A DNA stretch of 64,000 bases from Deroplatys truncata (Eukaryota > Arthropoda > Insecta > Mantodea > Mantidae), in contig CM060975.1 of assembly GCA_030765065.1 (NCBI GenBank), forward strand, positions 261,711,816-261,775,815, written 5' to 3'. The position numbers were made by a program, and so were the translations under genes. This document shows positions 31,740 through 43,504 of this stretch, in pieces. Numbering within the stretch: the stretch's first letter is position 1; every line of letters starts with the position of its first letter. Under the pieces are notes generated by a model. It saw nothing but the letters and a program-made list of their open reading frames with translations. It had not been told where the DNA came from and ran no database searches.

Positions 31740-33720
31740 GTGCACCTAATTATTACAAAGCTACTTGGCAATGTACTATGGACTAGTTTTCAATCTGTCA
31801 TGTATAGCAAATTACAAATTTCATGCAAAATAAGACTTTCACTTGAAAAAAGAAACTATTCAAACCCGGAAATTAACATGAATCACACTAAGTACAATTA
31901 CATATCAAGATCAAAACCAGATGTAAATGTAGTAAACCAATCCGGTTATTCTTTTTCCGAGAAACAACTTCAACTGCTTAACTATGGCGAAAAACTTGCA
32001 TTGATTTTTCAAAAAAAAACAGACTATTATATAGCAGATATACTTATAACTACTAATGGATTACCAGACTTTGATAAAACTTAAATAAAAAAGAAATGTA
32101 CTCCCATAGTAAAAGAATTACAAGCAGCATATACTAACAACAGCTCTCACTTAAAACTTGTTAAAGACCTAAGCAAGAAACCTGTGGTCTACATTAAAGT
32201 AGATAAAGGCAACAAAATAGTAATTTTAGACAAAGTAATGAGTGATGAACCTGCTAAACTCAGAAGATTATAAAGCAATACTTAAAAATCCTCTTAATAA
32301 ATGTGTAACTGCTGTTAACAAAGCTCTTTCTTACAGTCTGTTGGTTCCAGTATCCAAGTAAAAAAAATTCTCAAGGTCAGTACCACGACATTGCCTAAAT
32401 TATACAGCTTACCAAAAATCCACAAAGCAAACAACAGCATGAGACCTATTATTAACAATATAGGTTCTCCTAACTATTTGCTAGCAAAATGGATAGTGAA
32501 AAAATTCAACTCTTGGCCACAATTTGAGAGTTTAAGCATTAAAAACTCTGTAGAGGTCACCACAAAATTGAAAACAGTATCACTATCTTCTGATGACACC
32601 TTAGTCTCTTTTTATGTTTCTTCACTATTTACCAATGTACCTACTGAAAAATTACCTGAGTTAATAAAAAACTGGCTTTATACTTATGATGCTGAAGAAG
32701 GAATAGTTAAAGAAATAACACTTATAGAAATCTGCATAAATCAAAACTTTTTTACTTTTGACAAAGAAATTTATAAACAGACACATGGTTTGGCTATGGG
32801 TAGTACTTTATTTACCTTTAATAGCAGATTTATTCATGAGTTCATTGGAGAAAAAAGTTATAACCACTCACCTACACTTATTCAAATTTTGGATCAGATA
32901 TGTGGACGATATTTTAGCCATTGTTTCTAATTTACAAATTGACACAGCTTTGGATCTGTTGAATAACCAAGATACCTCTATAAAGTTTACCATGGAAACA
33001 GAACAAGACAGTTGTCTTCCTTTCTTGGACATCAAAATACTAAGAATTAATAATCAGTTAGTATATGGTGTTTATCAAACACCTACTCATGTTGACAATT
33101 ACATTAAGAATAATTCTTGTAGCCCTGCACAACATGAATATGCTGTTTTTCACAGCCTGATTCATAGACTTGTCAACTTACCATCTAAACAAGAATATTG
33201 GAAAGAATTTAAACACATTCAACATACAGCTTTAAAGAATGGGTTTGATCCCAAGTCGATTAATAAAATTGTAAAACGTTACAAATATACAAAAACAATT
33301 GCAAGAGATCAGCACTCCCAACATCAAACAACAGCCATTAGTGTTTAAAAAATGTACTTATCACCCTAAATTATTCAACAAATTTGAAATTATTTTAAGA
33401 CATATGGAATAAAGTTAGCTCCACAGAATAGGTTCAGTCTCAAAAATTTGTTAAAAAGACAAATGTTAACACCAAAGATAAGAAAACTCTTTCTGGTATT
33501 TATAAAATAAAATGTGGCCATTGTTTTACATTGGAAGAACAAAACGTAATCTCTTAATCCGTATCAAATAAATATCAAACTTAAACAAACTGAGAAATCA
33601 GTTGTAGCATACCACTTTTGGAACAAACAACATGAAATTGGTCAAGATATTGAATTCTTAAAACCTATACATAATTCATCCATTTTGGATGCTTGGGAAA
33701 AAATACTTATTAAAACAGTC
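31740..33720 (+). pseudogene. PLE polyprotein: Penelope RT plus GIY-YIG nuclease
   Basis: N-terminal segment with VVNQSGYSFSEKQLQLLN (about 31930-). Then VVYIKVDKGNKIVILDK (about 32185-), LPKIHKANNSMRPIINN (about 32404-), the motif A region VSSLFTNVP (about 32616-), THGLAMGS (about 32781-), the catalytic RYVDDILAI (about 32896-) and LPFLDIKI (about 33019-). This motif set (LPKIHK, FTNVP, HGLAMGS, PFLDI) is diagnostic of Penelope-like reverse transcriptases. Downstream are SGIYKIKCGHC (33492-) and YIGRTKRN (33527-), the two signatures of the GIY-YIG endonuclease that PLEs use for target cleavage. Spread over more than one frame, therefore inactive. Such enzymes prime cDNA on the nicked target in the nucleus. 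Confidence 0.9.
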
Positions 33721-33956
33721 CAAAAGTCTTAAATTTTGAAATTCCTCCGTTGGATGACATCACTCGCCTTCTGGTTCAACCACAGAAGAAATTAGCCGAA
33801 TATGGAGTCCACCCTACTTCAAGGTCTCCAACATACCAAGAGAGGGCAGTACAGCAGCCTTCTGGTTCATCTTTGGCAGTTACAGAAACTACCACCTGAG
33901 GTCCTCCCATTCGACTTCTTGGGTTCTATACAACTTGGTTTTGGAATATGAGTTTA

Positions 33957-34022
33957 GTTGACTTTCAAATCGCTGACGATGAAGCCTTAGCAGCCTTGAA
34001 ATGATCGTGTATCCTTTGACCA
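33957..34022 (+). ncRNA. Hammerhead ribozyme-like motif, 3' end of PLE (worn)
   Basis: Sense orientation relative to the RT. It resembles the 5' motif (GACTTTCAAATCGCTGA, GCCTTAGCAGCCTTGAAA, CCTTTGACCATCATGATG), but core positions differ (CTGACGA in place of CTGATGA, GTG in place of GTC), so this copy should not be active. Confidence 0.5.
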
Positions 34023-34125
34023 TCATGATGTAAGTGAAGGCTTTTAATATTATTTCTACTTATAATTTTAATCAATTCAGACACTCCACTGTTAATACTG
34101 TCCCAATGCAACAAAAATAAAATTC

Positions 34126-34153
34126 CGTTCTTTATATGCATAGGATGTATAGG

Positions 34154-34184
<31 letters not shown>

Positions 34185-35389
34185 GGCCTATGCACAGATA
34201 ATAGGATACACGACTCTCTGGGCACCGATATCCGAGACGGCAGTTTGTCTGGGAGTAGGGGTAAGTCAGGGGGAACTAAGTCTTAGGGGAAGGGATAGCG
34301 TCAGTGACGCTTGAGATTTAGCGTGGGTTTGAGAGGGAGTCAGCAAGTAAGCTCCGAGTAGGAAAGACGTGCAACTGCTTTCTTCGTGCTAAAGCACGAT
34401 GTCCTCGCCGACAGACATTGGGCTGATAATGTAAGTATTTGTCTTTATCTCATTAAACTGTTAGCCATCTATTTGCTTGTTTGGTCATTTATGGTAGTGT
34501 AGTGTCCTGCCTTTCCCTTAAGCCAGGTATTATTTTGAAATAGTAATTATTTAGTAGTTAACTTAGCTTGCAAGCGAGTGCCCACCCGTCTGTTTCTGAG
34601 TAGTATTTTGTAGAGAGGTTACGACAGTATATATATATATATATCCACGGTCCGCTACAGCAACAACGTTGCAAATGTGAAATGTTAGCACCCTGAGAGC
34701 AACCCGAAGGTGTGTTATACATGAATGATTCAGGTAGAGGAGGTGAAAGGAGGTAGCAGGACTTGTTCCTGATGTTGGTGATGATGAAAACAAAGATTTT
34801 ATATTGTCAGAATATCATTGCTGTATATATCGACAGCAGTGAAAACAATCAGTAAGCTCAGTAGTTGGATCCTTCATCACCTCGCAGACATGGCAGAAAT
34901 ATTTGTAAAAAATAATCCCGGAAGTTAAAAAACACGCATTTAACACTTGGTTAGTGGCGAAAGCTAGATCGGTATGTTGCAGACACTATGAGGCACTCTC
35001 TTCCCTGGAGAATATCCCCAAAAATGTGAGGCGGACGAAAAATGTTGGCATGAAGATCTGTTGTTTCTTCTCAGCTAGAGGAGCCATGCTGTGACAGTCC
35101 TTCTGAGGGAGAAGACTGTCACTACTGGATGGTACATTATAAAATGTCCGCCCAAGTCTTTAACGCACAGAAGGAGTGTCATAAGACTGGTCTGTACGAA
35201 TCCCGCTGCAGTACGATAGGTAATGTATCTGCCCACACGGTACTAGGAACAACTCTCTTTGGGGGAGAGTTCAGTTCTATAGCCCTATAAATCCTATGGG
35301 CATATTAAAGGCTTTGACTGAAGCATTTGATGGTGTTTTTACTCTTTGAGCTTTTATTTGGTACTGTAGGTTTTAGTCGTTTTTAACTT
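34126..35389. other. No recognised gene; TA microsatellites; possible first exon
   Basis: A TA run at about 34159-34182 and an AT run at about 34628-34645. A GC-richer stretch at 34200-34430 contains an ATG at 34399, ten codons (MSSPTDIGLI), then AT followed by GTAAGTAT, a near-perfect splice donor at 34431. This could be a short first coding exon, but no partner exon was recognised. The rest shows nothing. Confidence 0.3.
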
Positions 35390-35560
35390 ATTTTCACCTG
35401 TGCACTTTTATCTCATATCCACACTTCCATACTCCTGGAAGTAAATAATCCAAATGAAAGAAAAATTCCCTGCCGCGAATTGAACCGGGACTTCTTCAGA
35501 ATACAGGAGTTAAATGTTTTCCACATCCTCCTTGCACTCCATATCTGGCCTGAAGAGGAA
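35390..35560 (-). repeat. Possible tRNA-derived SINE fragment
   Basis: On the - strand CCCGGTTCAATTCGCGGCAG resembles a tRNA box B/T-arm, preceded about 40 bases upstream by a weak box A-like stretch and followed by a T-rich tail. It does not match the other three SINE families in the window. Weak call. Confidence 0.35.
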
Positions 35561-35639
35561 AGAAAAATAAAAAGGTATTTTCACACTATCCAAATAATTT
35601 TGGTGTTCAGCATTAACAAAATGATTTGAAGATGTGAAA

Positions 35640-36400
35640 TTTTTACAGAATGTAATGAATATTTAGAGGAAATTTCACCCAAAAATTCATATCGAGATCA
35701 CAGCGGAAATACAGTCCGCGGACTCCGAGAAACCAAGAGTAAGTATTTTTAGAAAAAAAGTCTCCGTGTGTGTGTGTGTGGGGGGGGGGTGGGAGGAGGT
35801 GGAGGCTGTGTAACTCCAAAACGAAATCTGGAATAAATACCAAACTTAGAATTTAAGAGTATCTTCTTGGGATACCACATAGAGGTACAAGAAGATTCCT
35901 CAACGCAAAATACCCTTTATAAGGGAAAATGTTTCGTTATGTTTTATTAAATGTTTAAGATATCCCATGACAAAATGTATGTCTTAAGTTTTATGTGCAT
36001 AGCCTGTGAAGTCCTCTTCATTCTGAATTTTATATAATTATTTGGTAAACCGTAAGAGGCAGAAGCTTATTGCACACAGATTTGTCATAATTCTTTGTGG
36101 CCTCCTCCGAACCTCCGAAATGTTGTTTACAATTGGTTTGAATTGTCAAGTCCTTGTAGTTTTTTCAACTGCTATGTTGCTGTTCTTTTTCTCGTGGTCA
36201 TGCACAAATAGAATGGAACCTTAACGCTATGACATAGCGACCCGCTTTTGAAAGATTTGACTATGGTTTAAACCTACTATATTCCCCTTGTACTTAAAAC
36301 AAAATATGACTAATAAAACCATTTCTGCAATGTTTATCTCTGAAAACATTAGGTAGAGGGATAAGCTTTTGCAGATTTTTAAACATGTAAATGTACTCAT
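35640..36400 (-). mobile_element. HINE (H12), old near full-length copy
   Basis: Reverse orientation: TTTCACCCAAAAATTCATATCGAGATC, CGGAAATACAG, TG microsatellite followed by a G run at about 35766-35793, AACTCCAAAACGAAATC, CCAAACTTAGAATTTAAG, TATTTGGTAAACCGTAAGAGGCAG, CATAGCGACCCGC, CTATATTCCCCTTG and a worn 5' end. The hairpin is mostly lost. Confidence 0.8.
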
Positions 36401-38324
36401 TCCCCAAAGATTCAAAGTGAACCCAAAAGATTAATTGAATATCTTATTATTTCATTTATTAAACTTTAAGATTTTTCATGATAAAGTTCTCCAATCTTGA
36501 ATTTGTTCTGCATAAGTTTAAAACAGCTAAATGTTGCTGATCCATTATAACAACAAAACTAATAATTACTCATCACTCTCGTGTAAATATACATTTTAAT
36601 TTTGATCCAAGATTCAAAAACGTGAATTCATTTCCTGTAGGAAATCGGTCATGGCAGTGCATGAATAATTTACTGCCAAGTATTCCACATCATTAGTCTT
36701 TTTCTTGGTATTTTAAACGTTGTTAATTACTCCCTCAAAGTAACTACAATTAATCAAAAAAGTAAGGAGTGGTATATTGCCGAGTCAGGCTATCGGAAGA
36801 GCAAGTCAACAACGTTTAAAGTTTGACGCCACGTGATGCTACTAATCGAGATGTTAGTCTGTCGTCATCAATCATTGTTGAGTTGACAAGGAGGAATAAT
36901 GGATTACTGCTGGCTTTGTGTGAGCATCTTGTTGGTTGTAGCTGTCTCACTCGGAGATTTATTTGATTCTCTGCAAGTTTTCTTACAGGATACCTCTGAG
37001 GAGTGCTTTACTGCAATTTAAAATGTTGATAAGTAATTGGAGGTGGAGAGAAAATATATCATAGTTCCTTTAACTTTCTGTACGAAAGTTTTTATGCACT
37101 CCAAAAGGTCCTAAAACTCGAAGTATTCTTTTCACCTCAACTATTTCTTTTCTGTATAAAGAATCCCAGAAAAGTTTCTAATAATGATGAGACGATTCCG
37201 CACATTTTTCGATACTATATATACACGGATTTTTAAATACTCGATGCTCAATAACCACTTTATTAAAACATCTAAAGTGAATAGTTCACTTGATTATTAT
37301 GGAACTTTTAATTTTCAGGGTATAAAATTTATCCATAACCAATTTGGCATTATAAGCAATTCCGGAATGTTATTGATCTGCAGTTTCAAATTGGCAATAT
37401 TTTCTTTTTCACGTTTAGTTATCTTTATTATTGTTTATAGACTTCACAGTAGCTTTTATAAAATTATAATTATTATTATCATGATTATTATGTCAATTTG
37501 ATAACATATCTTCTGACAGTCAAACACGAATACATGCAGATACATGTATAATTTGAACATGCCAATTAAATACAGAATTTCATCGAAGTGCTGAATACCA
37601 AAGCCACTCTCAGCTTTTGCTAGATTATCTCACCTGCCTTTTTCCATGATCAAAAACAAATTCATGGGTATAATAATAATTATAATAATAATAATCAATA
37701 ATCGTTCTTTAGCTTCATGGGCAAGTAAATGTATTCTGGCTGAGTGCGTACACCTTTCACTGCTTAATCTGATGTGTCTGACGTTGAAACTACTATCCTG
37801 TACTAAATGGAACTGGTAAATATATGGGTAACCATCTATGGAGGTGCTTCTATGTGTCGAAATGAATGTAAAATTGTAATACTATTTTAGCCTTTGAGCT
37901 AGTTTCATCAGAAAAGGCAAGTTACGTTGCTTTCTAACACATACGGAAAGATTAAGGCAAGTCTTATAATGTTTATGGCTGAACAGCTTATTTATATTCT
38001 GTATATTTTTAGTTACTTCCTTAAGAGGCTAGTTTTGCTGCAATTTACCGTTTTCTTTTATAAAATTCTTAACTTTTTCGAGAGAATAAAGTTGCAATCA
38101 CTCTTGCTCTACCATGCTCTAGCACTCGATCCACACACTTGAGCTACAGAAGACGTGGCTAATACTGTTTGTAGCGTCGTTGTTTATTTTAGGTTCAAGC
38201 AAAAGTATGATTAGTGCAGCTCTTCTTCTATTAAATCTTGAAATTAAATGATTTTAATAACCACATATATATTAAAATAGAAATTTTATTTTGGTGTTTT
38301 CCTTCACTGACAACTCGAAGTTTT
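36401..38324. other. No recognised gene; small ORF with signal-like N-terminus
   Basis: AT-rich. At 36899-37021 a 40-codon frame starts MDYCWLCVSILLVVAVSLGD, which would pass as a signal peptide, and ends FTAI. A splice-acceptor-like tract (GTTTTCTTACAG) lies inside it at about 36979-36990. No family recognised. An (ATT)n-like tract is at 37445-37490 and an (AAT)n-like tract at 37668-37700. The 105-codon frame at 37184-37501 is AT-driven. Confidence 0.3.
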
Positions 38325-39167
38325 TTTTACTTTCTCTACTTCGTATAGTAAGTAGGGAGAGTATTCTATTCCACCCAAAAATTGGATACCGATATTTCAC
38401 CGGAAATATATGTTTTGAGATCCCCTGAATCCAAAAAAGCATTTTTGGAAACATGTCCGTGTGTGTGTGTGTCTCTGTGAACAGCATAACTCAGAAACGA
38501 ACAGTCAGATAAACACCAAACTTGGTATTTAGGTTCAGTATCTTCCAGAGATGCAACACAAAGGTTTTCAAGAAAATCCCCCCATCCCAAATTACTCTTT
38601 ACATGGAACATTTTCCGAATATTTTAATTTCCTCAAAAATGGCTCTAACGATTTTGATTAAAATATCATATGTTTAAGATATTTTCATGGCAAATGAAAT
38701 GTATATCTCGAATTTTCTGGGAATGTCTCCAGAAGTATTCTTCATTGTGAACGACTTTTGCATAAGTGGTAAACCATAAGAGATAGACAAAGCTTTACTA
38801 CACAAAAAGTGTAGATCGCGTTAAAACACACAATTTATTTCATATACATTTTTTTGTTGAGTGAACCATTTTCGAGATATTGCTTGTTATTCCCTTAAAT
38901 TTTCCAATACTTACACTTTTTCTCAAATTCGTTATTCATTTTTTTGTCCTGGTAATGCAAAGAGATGGGAATACTCCACATAGCAACCAGCTCTTAAAAT
39001 TTTTGACTATCGTTTAAAGCCTACCAATTCTTCTTGCATATACAAGAACATTAGGAATAAGATTAACATCTCGATATCTCGATTAACATGAAGCATATGG
39101 AGAATAAGCGCTTGTAAAACTACTTTGTACAAGAGTAGAGAAAGTCATGTGAGTGTAACACATCAGA
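38325..39167 (-). mobile_element. HINE (H13), full-length
   Basis: Young reverse copy: hairpin at 38329-38364, conserved blocks, short TG/TC tract at about 38458-38476, full core, and 5' end AGTAGAGAAAGTCATGTGAGTGTAACACATCAGA at 39134-39167. It sits in a T-run. Confidence 0.92.
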
Positions 39168-40211
39168 TTTTTTTATTTGGTATCCTGACAGCTAAAATTT
39201 CATTTGTTTTAGACACGCATAATTAAATGTTCCAAGTTACAGCATATATTTTTTTTGCTCCTTTGTTCAAACGTAAAACAAATGTTTCTGTGTAGTTTCT
39301 TTCAGATGCTGAAAATGCATGAAAGAACTGTCTTGAAAACTAAATATAACTAACGTTAATATTTTTCCTGTAATACAGACTACCGATTTCGGAATGTAAC
39401 TACAAGCTTCTGTTGCACAAACATGACAGCCCTTCAACGCAAATTCTCACTTACCTGCAAGGTGTAGCGCGTGTTCCCAAACGTTTCCTCTTTCTAAAGC
39501 AGTTTATCCTAAAATCTAGGAAGATGGAAGTTAAGTGCTCCTACTATATAGAAGATAATAGAATTTTTATTATGATGTTTTATATGTTTTCATAAATACA
39601 CAAACACAAAGAACAACAGAAACATGTTTACAACTAAAATGGTGCTAAATTTATAATCTAATAAATCTAACATCCATCTATGTGAGACTTCATTACAAAC
39701 AATCCCCACGTTATCTGTATAATAAACACTCCCACTGGGCCACTAATTAAATGTTGATTTTTAAATATTTTATCAGTTTATATCTCAACTATTTCATCCT
39801 AACTAATCTAATTAATTTCTCCCTTACTTTTCTCAAATATTCTCCCATCATTTTAAATCTGTTTTCCCTATTCCAGTTAACATTTTAATGGCTATAATTC
39901 CTTTCTTTCCCATTTTTATTTCTTTTATAATACCCTCACTCTACCTCTTCAACCCCATCACATCCTAATAAACAAGAATCATTCCTTCCAGGTTCCCGCA
40001 CATAATGCCCCGTTAAACACTTATCTCTAAAACTAGCCTTGATTTTCTACCTATTAATACCTTCAATTCTTTGCCCAACTTCCTTCCAAAACCCTACTCT
40101 ATTTTGCTCTACAAATTTCTAGAGCTCCCCATCCCAATTTCTTAAAATACCCATAAAATTTTCAGTACTAATAAAGATTTCTTTCTGGTTTGAAAGGCGA
40201 TGTACGGGGTG
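39168..40211. other. No recognised gene; pyrimidine-rich tract
   Basis: 39760-40180 is C/T-rich on the + strand, so purine-rich on the - strand. It could be an A-rich LINE 3' UTR in reverse, but no coding motif is attached. Nothing else seen. Confidence 0.35.
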
Positions 40212-40864
40212 TGTTGTCTAAATTCCCTTTACACACTTTGAGGACTTGTAGTGGGGGCCAAGGCGATTAAATGTAGCATAGGAACTTGTGTTCGGAAACG
40301 TACCGTTTTTCCGTTACACGCTAAATCACCACACACGTTTTTTCGGCGCCACTCACTAAGAGCGAGTTCCAGCATGACCGCGCACCAGCTTATTTTGCAC
40401 TTGCGCTCCGATGTCATCTGGACCAACGACTTGGGCAGCGGTGGATAGGTCGTGGTGGCCCGATTGCTTGGCCTGCACGTTCTCCCGACTTGGCCCAGCT
40501 TGACTACTACCTGTGGGGTCCCCTTCAATCCTTGATTTACGAGACCCCTGTGGGGTCCGAGGAAGATTTCCTAGTATGAATTATGGTAGCGGCGGTTGTT
40601 GGAGGACTAGGAATTGGTGATTGAGTGTACCAGAACATGGTATGCAGGTACCGCATCTGTGTTGAAGTCGGTGGTCGTCACATCGAGCCCTTCTTTTAAG
40701 TGGATCCCAACGACACGCGGCAGAAGTCGAAGAGAATTGGTGTTGATAGTATTTTGCATGTAGCGGGAAAAGTGTACGTTTCCGGACATGAGTTCCTATA
40801 CAGAGGTTAACCGTATTGGTCCCCATTACAAGTCCTGAAAGTCTTTAAAGGGAATTTAGACACA
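40212..40864 (+). mobile_element. Mariner-type element remnant with long inverted ends
   Basis: The left end TGTCTAAATTCCCTTTA...AGGACTTGTAGTGGGGGCCA and the right end (reverse complement) TGTCTAAATTCCCTTTAAAG...AGGACTTGTAATGGGGACCA agree over roughly 110 bp, through AGGAACT(T/C)(G/A)TGT(T/C)CGGAAACGTAC. Between them a + strand frame reads RGGPIAWPARSPDLAQLDYY, LWGPLQSLIYETPV and EEDFL, the C-terminal catalytic region of an IS630/mariner-superfamily transposase (SPDL..LDY.LWG form). The N-terminal two thirds are absent, so this is an internally deleted, non-autonomous copy. Its transposase clade resembles that of the relic at 30170-31190, but the two are not the same element. Confidence 0.75.
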
Positions 40865-42792
40865 ATCTGTATACATTCCCCAAACGGTACATTACTCCTC
40901 GTTTCAAATATGGCGGTCCAGGTTCTGACAACGGCGACAAACACTTACATTGCTTCTTTAATGGAGATTCTGTTAATTTCACTCAATATATATATATATA
41001 TATATGACATCTTTTAAGTGTGATGCACTGTATGCACTTAAAACATCGCAAAAATACTGATTTTTCTGCATATTATGCACACGACTATTATTAGTTGTTC
41101 CACTTCACTGTATTCTAGTTTAATGCCACTGTTGTACATAATATAGTACATTGAATGTGAAGTTGAAGTAATAGGTGTTGGAGTCAAGGTTGAAGCAGTT
41201 AAAGGGTGTGGGATGTGCAATGATGGGTTGTAGTGTCGCGAATGGATCCTGATAGATGCCCTTGAAGATCCTGTAGAATCAGATGCTGTTAGCTTTGAAA
41301 TATTTGGTTTGAATTTACCGCACCCTCGTATTGCAAGTTGGTGTCCAGCGTGACATAATTGATTTTTACGCGGATAAATGTTTATATTAATTATGTGTTT
41401 TACTTTCTTGTAGACTTTCTTTGTTACAGTAATCAATTTGTTTTATTTATAATCGAGAGTATTGGACCACTCGCATAGCAAATTATTACTCTCCTTTCGC
41501 TTACCCTGGAAGCGTCTCCTAATTAAAAATTATTCTAATAAGCTTACCTGTTGAATGCTGTTTAAGCTAGCCTGGTTGCTATCTGTGGTAAAATAAATGT
41601 GTATAATTCAAAATTCTTCTATGGAATACATTAAATATTCATACAAATAACATTTACATAACATATTAAATATAAAACATGTTTCTACTCAAATTTTCTC
41701 TCTTGTTACACAATACTCATTTATTGTGAAGTCAATCTTTTTTGTTGACTTTATTTAACGTATTTTCAACGCTATTCAATTTTGTTTATATCTTTCAGTT
41801 TATCAATAAATATAATTGTACTTAATGGTTCAAGTTTTTAGATGCGCTAAGGCAACGTTCTATGAAACAAATGATGTTTTAAAACTATAAAACGATATCA
41901 ATTTTGATACACCGTGAATAAATAAATATATAATACCTGAAACTTTTTATGCATTCCATTTGATTTTCGTTTCAGCATTTCTTAGCAAGTTTAGAATTTA
42001 ATACCTGCTTCAAATGAAACGGAATGTTTAACGAAATTAGTGTAGTGCATAGTCTACGCTTATACAGAGAGTGATTGTATAGTTGCATACTAAAGGAAAA
42101 ACAAAATATTCTTGTGTTTACCATTAAGGAGGGAACTTTGGTGTGATCTTCGACCATATGTACTACTACATAGATGTCATTTTCGTGAAGCCAGCATTAC
42201 ATGAGCTGATTTTGAGACGCCGAAGAGAAATGGGAATTATTGGTATGGTGAAGTGGCTTTTGTTGTTTTTAAATACGTCCACATAAAAAATGGTAAATTG
42301 ATGTGTAGTTCATGGATGCAAGGGAACAAGTAGAGTACTATAGTATCACCTCACACTTAAGCTTCGGAATAAGCAATAACATGTAATTAACTAGCATGTG
42401 CTTAGCACGTGGAACAGAAGCCAGACGGAAACAATTCTGTTACGTTGTCTCTTATATACATATCCTGCAGGCTTACACAGGTGTCACTAGGTGGAATTAG
42501 TACAAAATAATTAAATGGCATTAAAACCCAGAAGGTTTTAAAGACTGGAAAATGTATATTTTAAATATTAGAAAACGTTTTTTGGAAATAACATGCTCAT
42601 TCAGTAGACTTTCAATAGCGCGTTTGAAACGTTTAAAACAACCGGAGACAAGTAACATTTTTTAAAACGCGAAATTCCTTCAATTAAAATCACAATATAT
42701 ATTTTAGCAACCTTTCACATTGAATATGCCTAGAAATTGTGTTTATTGCTTCAGAGCTCATTCCTAATATTCCAGTAGGTATTCCTACGTAA
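40865..42792. other. No recognised gene; AT microsatellite
   Basis: (AT)n at about 40986-41006. A 132-codon - strand frame at 41038-41436 includes a Ser/Thr/Pro-rich middle. I recognise no family in it and give it low weight. Confidence 0.4.
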
Positions 42793-43147
42793 TACAGGGT
42801 GGGCCATTTGTTGATAATGTATACAATATCTTCAAAACTAAGCGTTGTAGAAAGAAATGTCTTGAATAAAATTTGCTTGATATGTGAGAAAGTCGTGCCA
42901 TTAGTCGTGTTTTGTTTGGAGGAGTTATGTCATATTAGGGTCAATTTAATTTTTAAATGGGAACCTACAATTAGGGTCAATTTAAATTGACCTTAAAATG
43001 ACCATCACAATGTCCTCCAAATAAAACGCGACTAACGGCATTTACTTTCCCACCTAATATCAAGCAACTTTTATTAACGACATTTCTTTCTACAACGCTT
43101 AGTTTTGGAGATATTGTACAGTCTCAACTTAAATGGTCCACCCTGTA
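42793..43147. mobile_element. Long-TIR MITE (mariner-like)
   Basis: A nearly palindromic 355-bp element. The left end TACAGGGTGGGCCATTT and the right end (reversed) TACAGGGTGGACCATTTAAG pair over about 165 bp per arm, including AACTAAGCGTTGTAGAAAGA and GCTTGATAT. The central part is a short tract around AATTAGGGTCAATTTAAATTG. TA at both outer edges fits the TA target of Tc1/mariner elements. No coding capacity. Confidence 0.85.
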
Positions 43148-43504
43148 TACTTAGTCTGATATTTCGCCGAATATCAAGCCACTTTTCGTGATGCAAAATT
43201 ATAAATTATCCAAATAAATGCTTTTAGCTGAGAAAAAGCATTGTCGATTCAACTTTTGCAGTTATAGAGACATAAACGTTATTATAACAAAAACAAATCT
43301 GTAAACTGGCTTCAGAATATGGGTTTTCAATTGTTGCAAGTTATGTGAAGGGCTGCATAAATCAGGAGAGGATTTTGAGAAAGGGAGTATTTTAGGAGTT
43401 GTATCGTATTTCAACTGTTGGGGAGCTGAACTTGTAGTAGTTGCAACCGCACGTATAGTAAACAGTTTCCGATAGCCTTCGCCCCAAGTTGAAAAATTAT
43501 TATT
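43148..43504. other. Flank of the LTR-like repeat; nothing recognised
   Basis: 43450-43500 read in reverse (CAACTTGGGGCGAAGG) resembles the sequence just beyond the other copy (ACCTTGGAGCC at about 55234), so the homology may extend a little past the repeat. Confidence 0.35.

Larger units (their letters stand above)
31284..34125 (+). mobile_element. Penelope-like element (PLE), nearly complete
   Basis: Retroelement with a Penelope-type reverse transcriptase and a GIY-YIG endonuclease remnant, both on the + strand. The terminal region with a hammerhead-like motif occurs at both ends in opposite orientation: 31291-31359 on the - strand and 33957-34022 on the + strand. After the 3' motif, ACTGTTAATACTGT and CAATGCAACAAAAATAAAAT (34088-34125) repeat what follows the 5' motif (31364-31400) in direct orientation. 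It looks as if a second, truncated unit begins there, as in the partial tandems known for PLEs. The element sits directly downstream of a mariner relic. It is broken in several places and cannot be active as is. Confidence 0.88.

Noticed and set aside
41038-41436. 132-codon - strand frame as a gene
   Set aside because: No recognised domain; Ser/Thr/Pro-rich middle and Ile/Lys-rich ends fit chance reading of this DNA.
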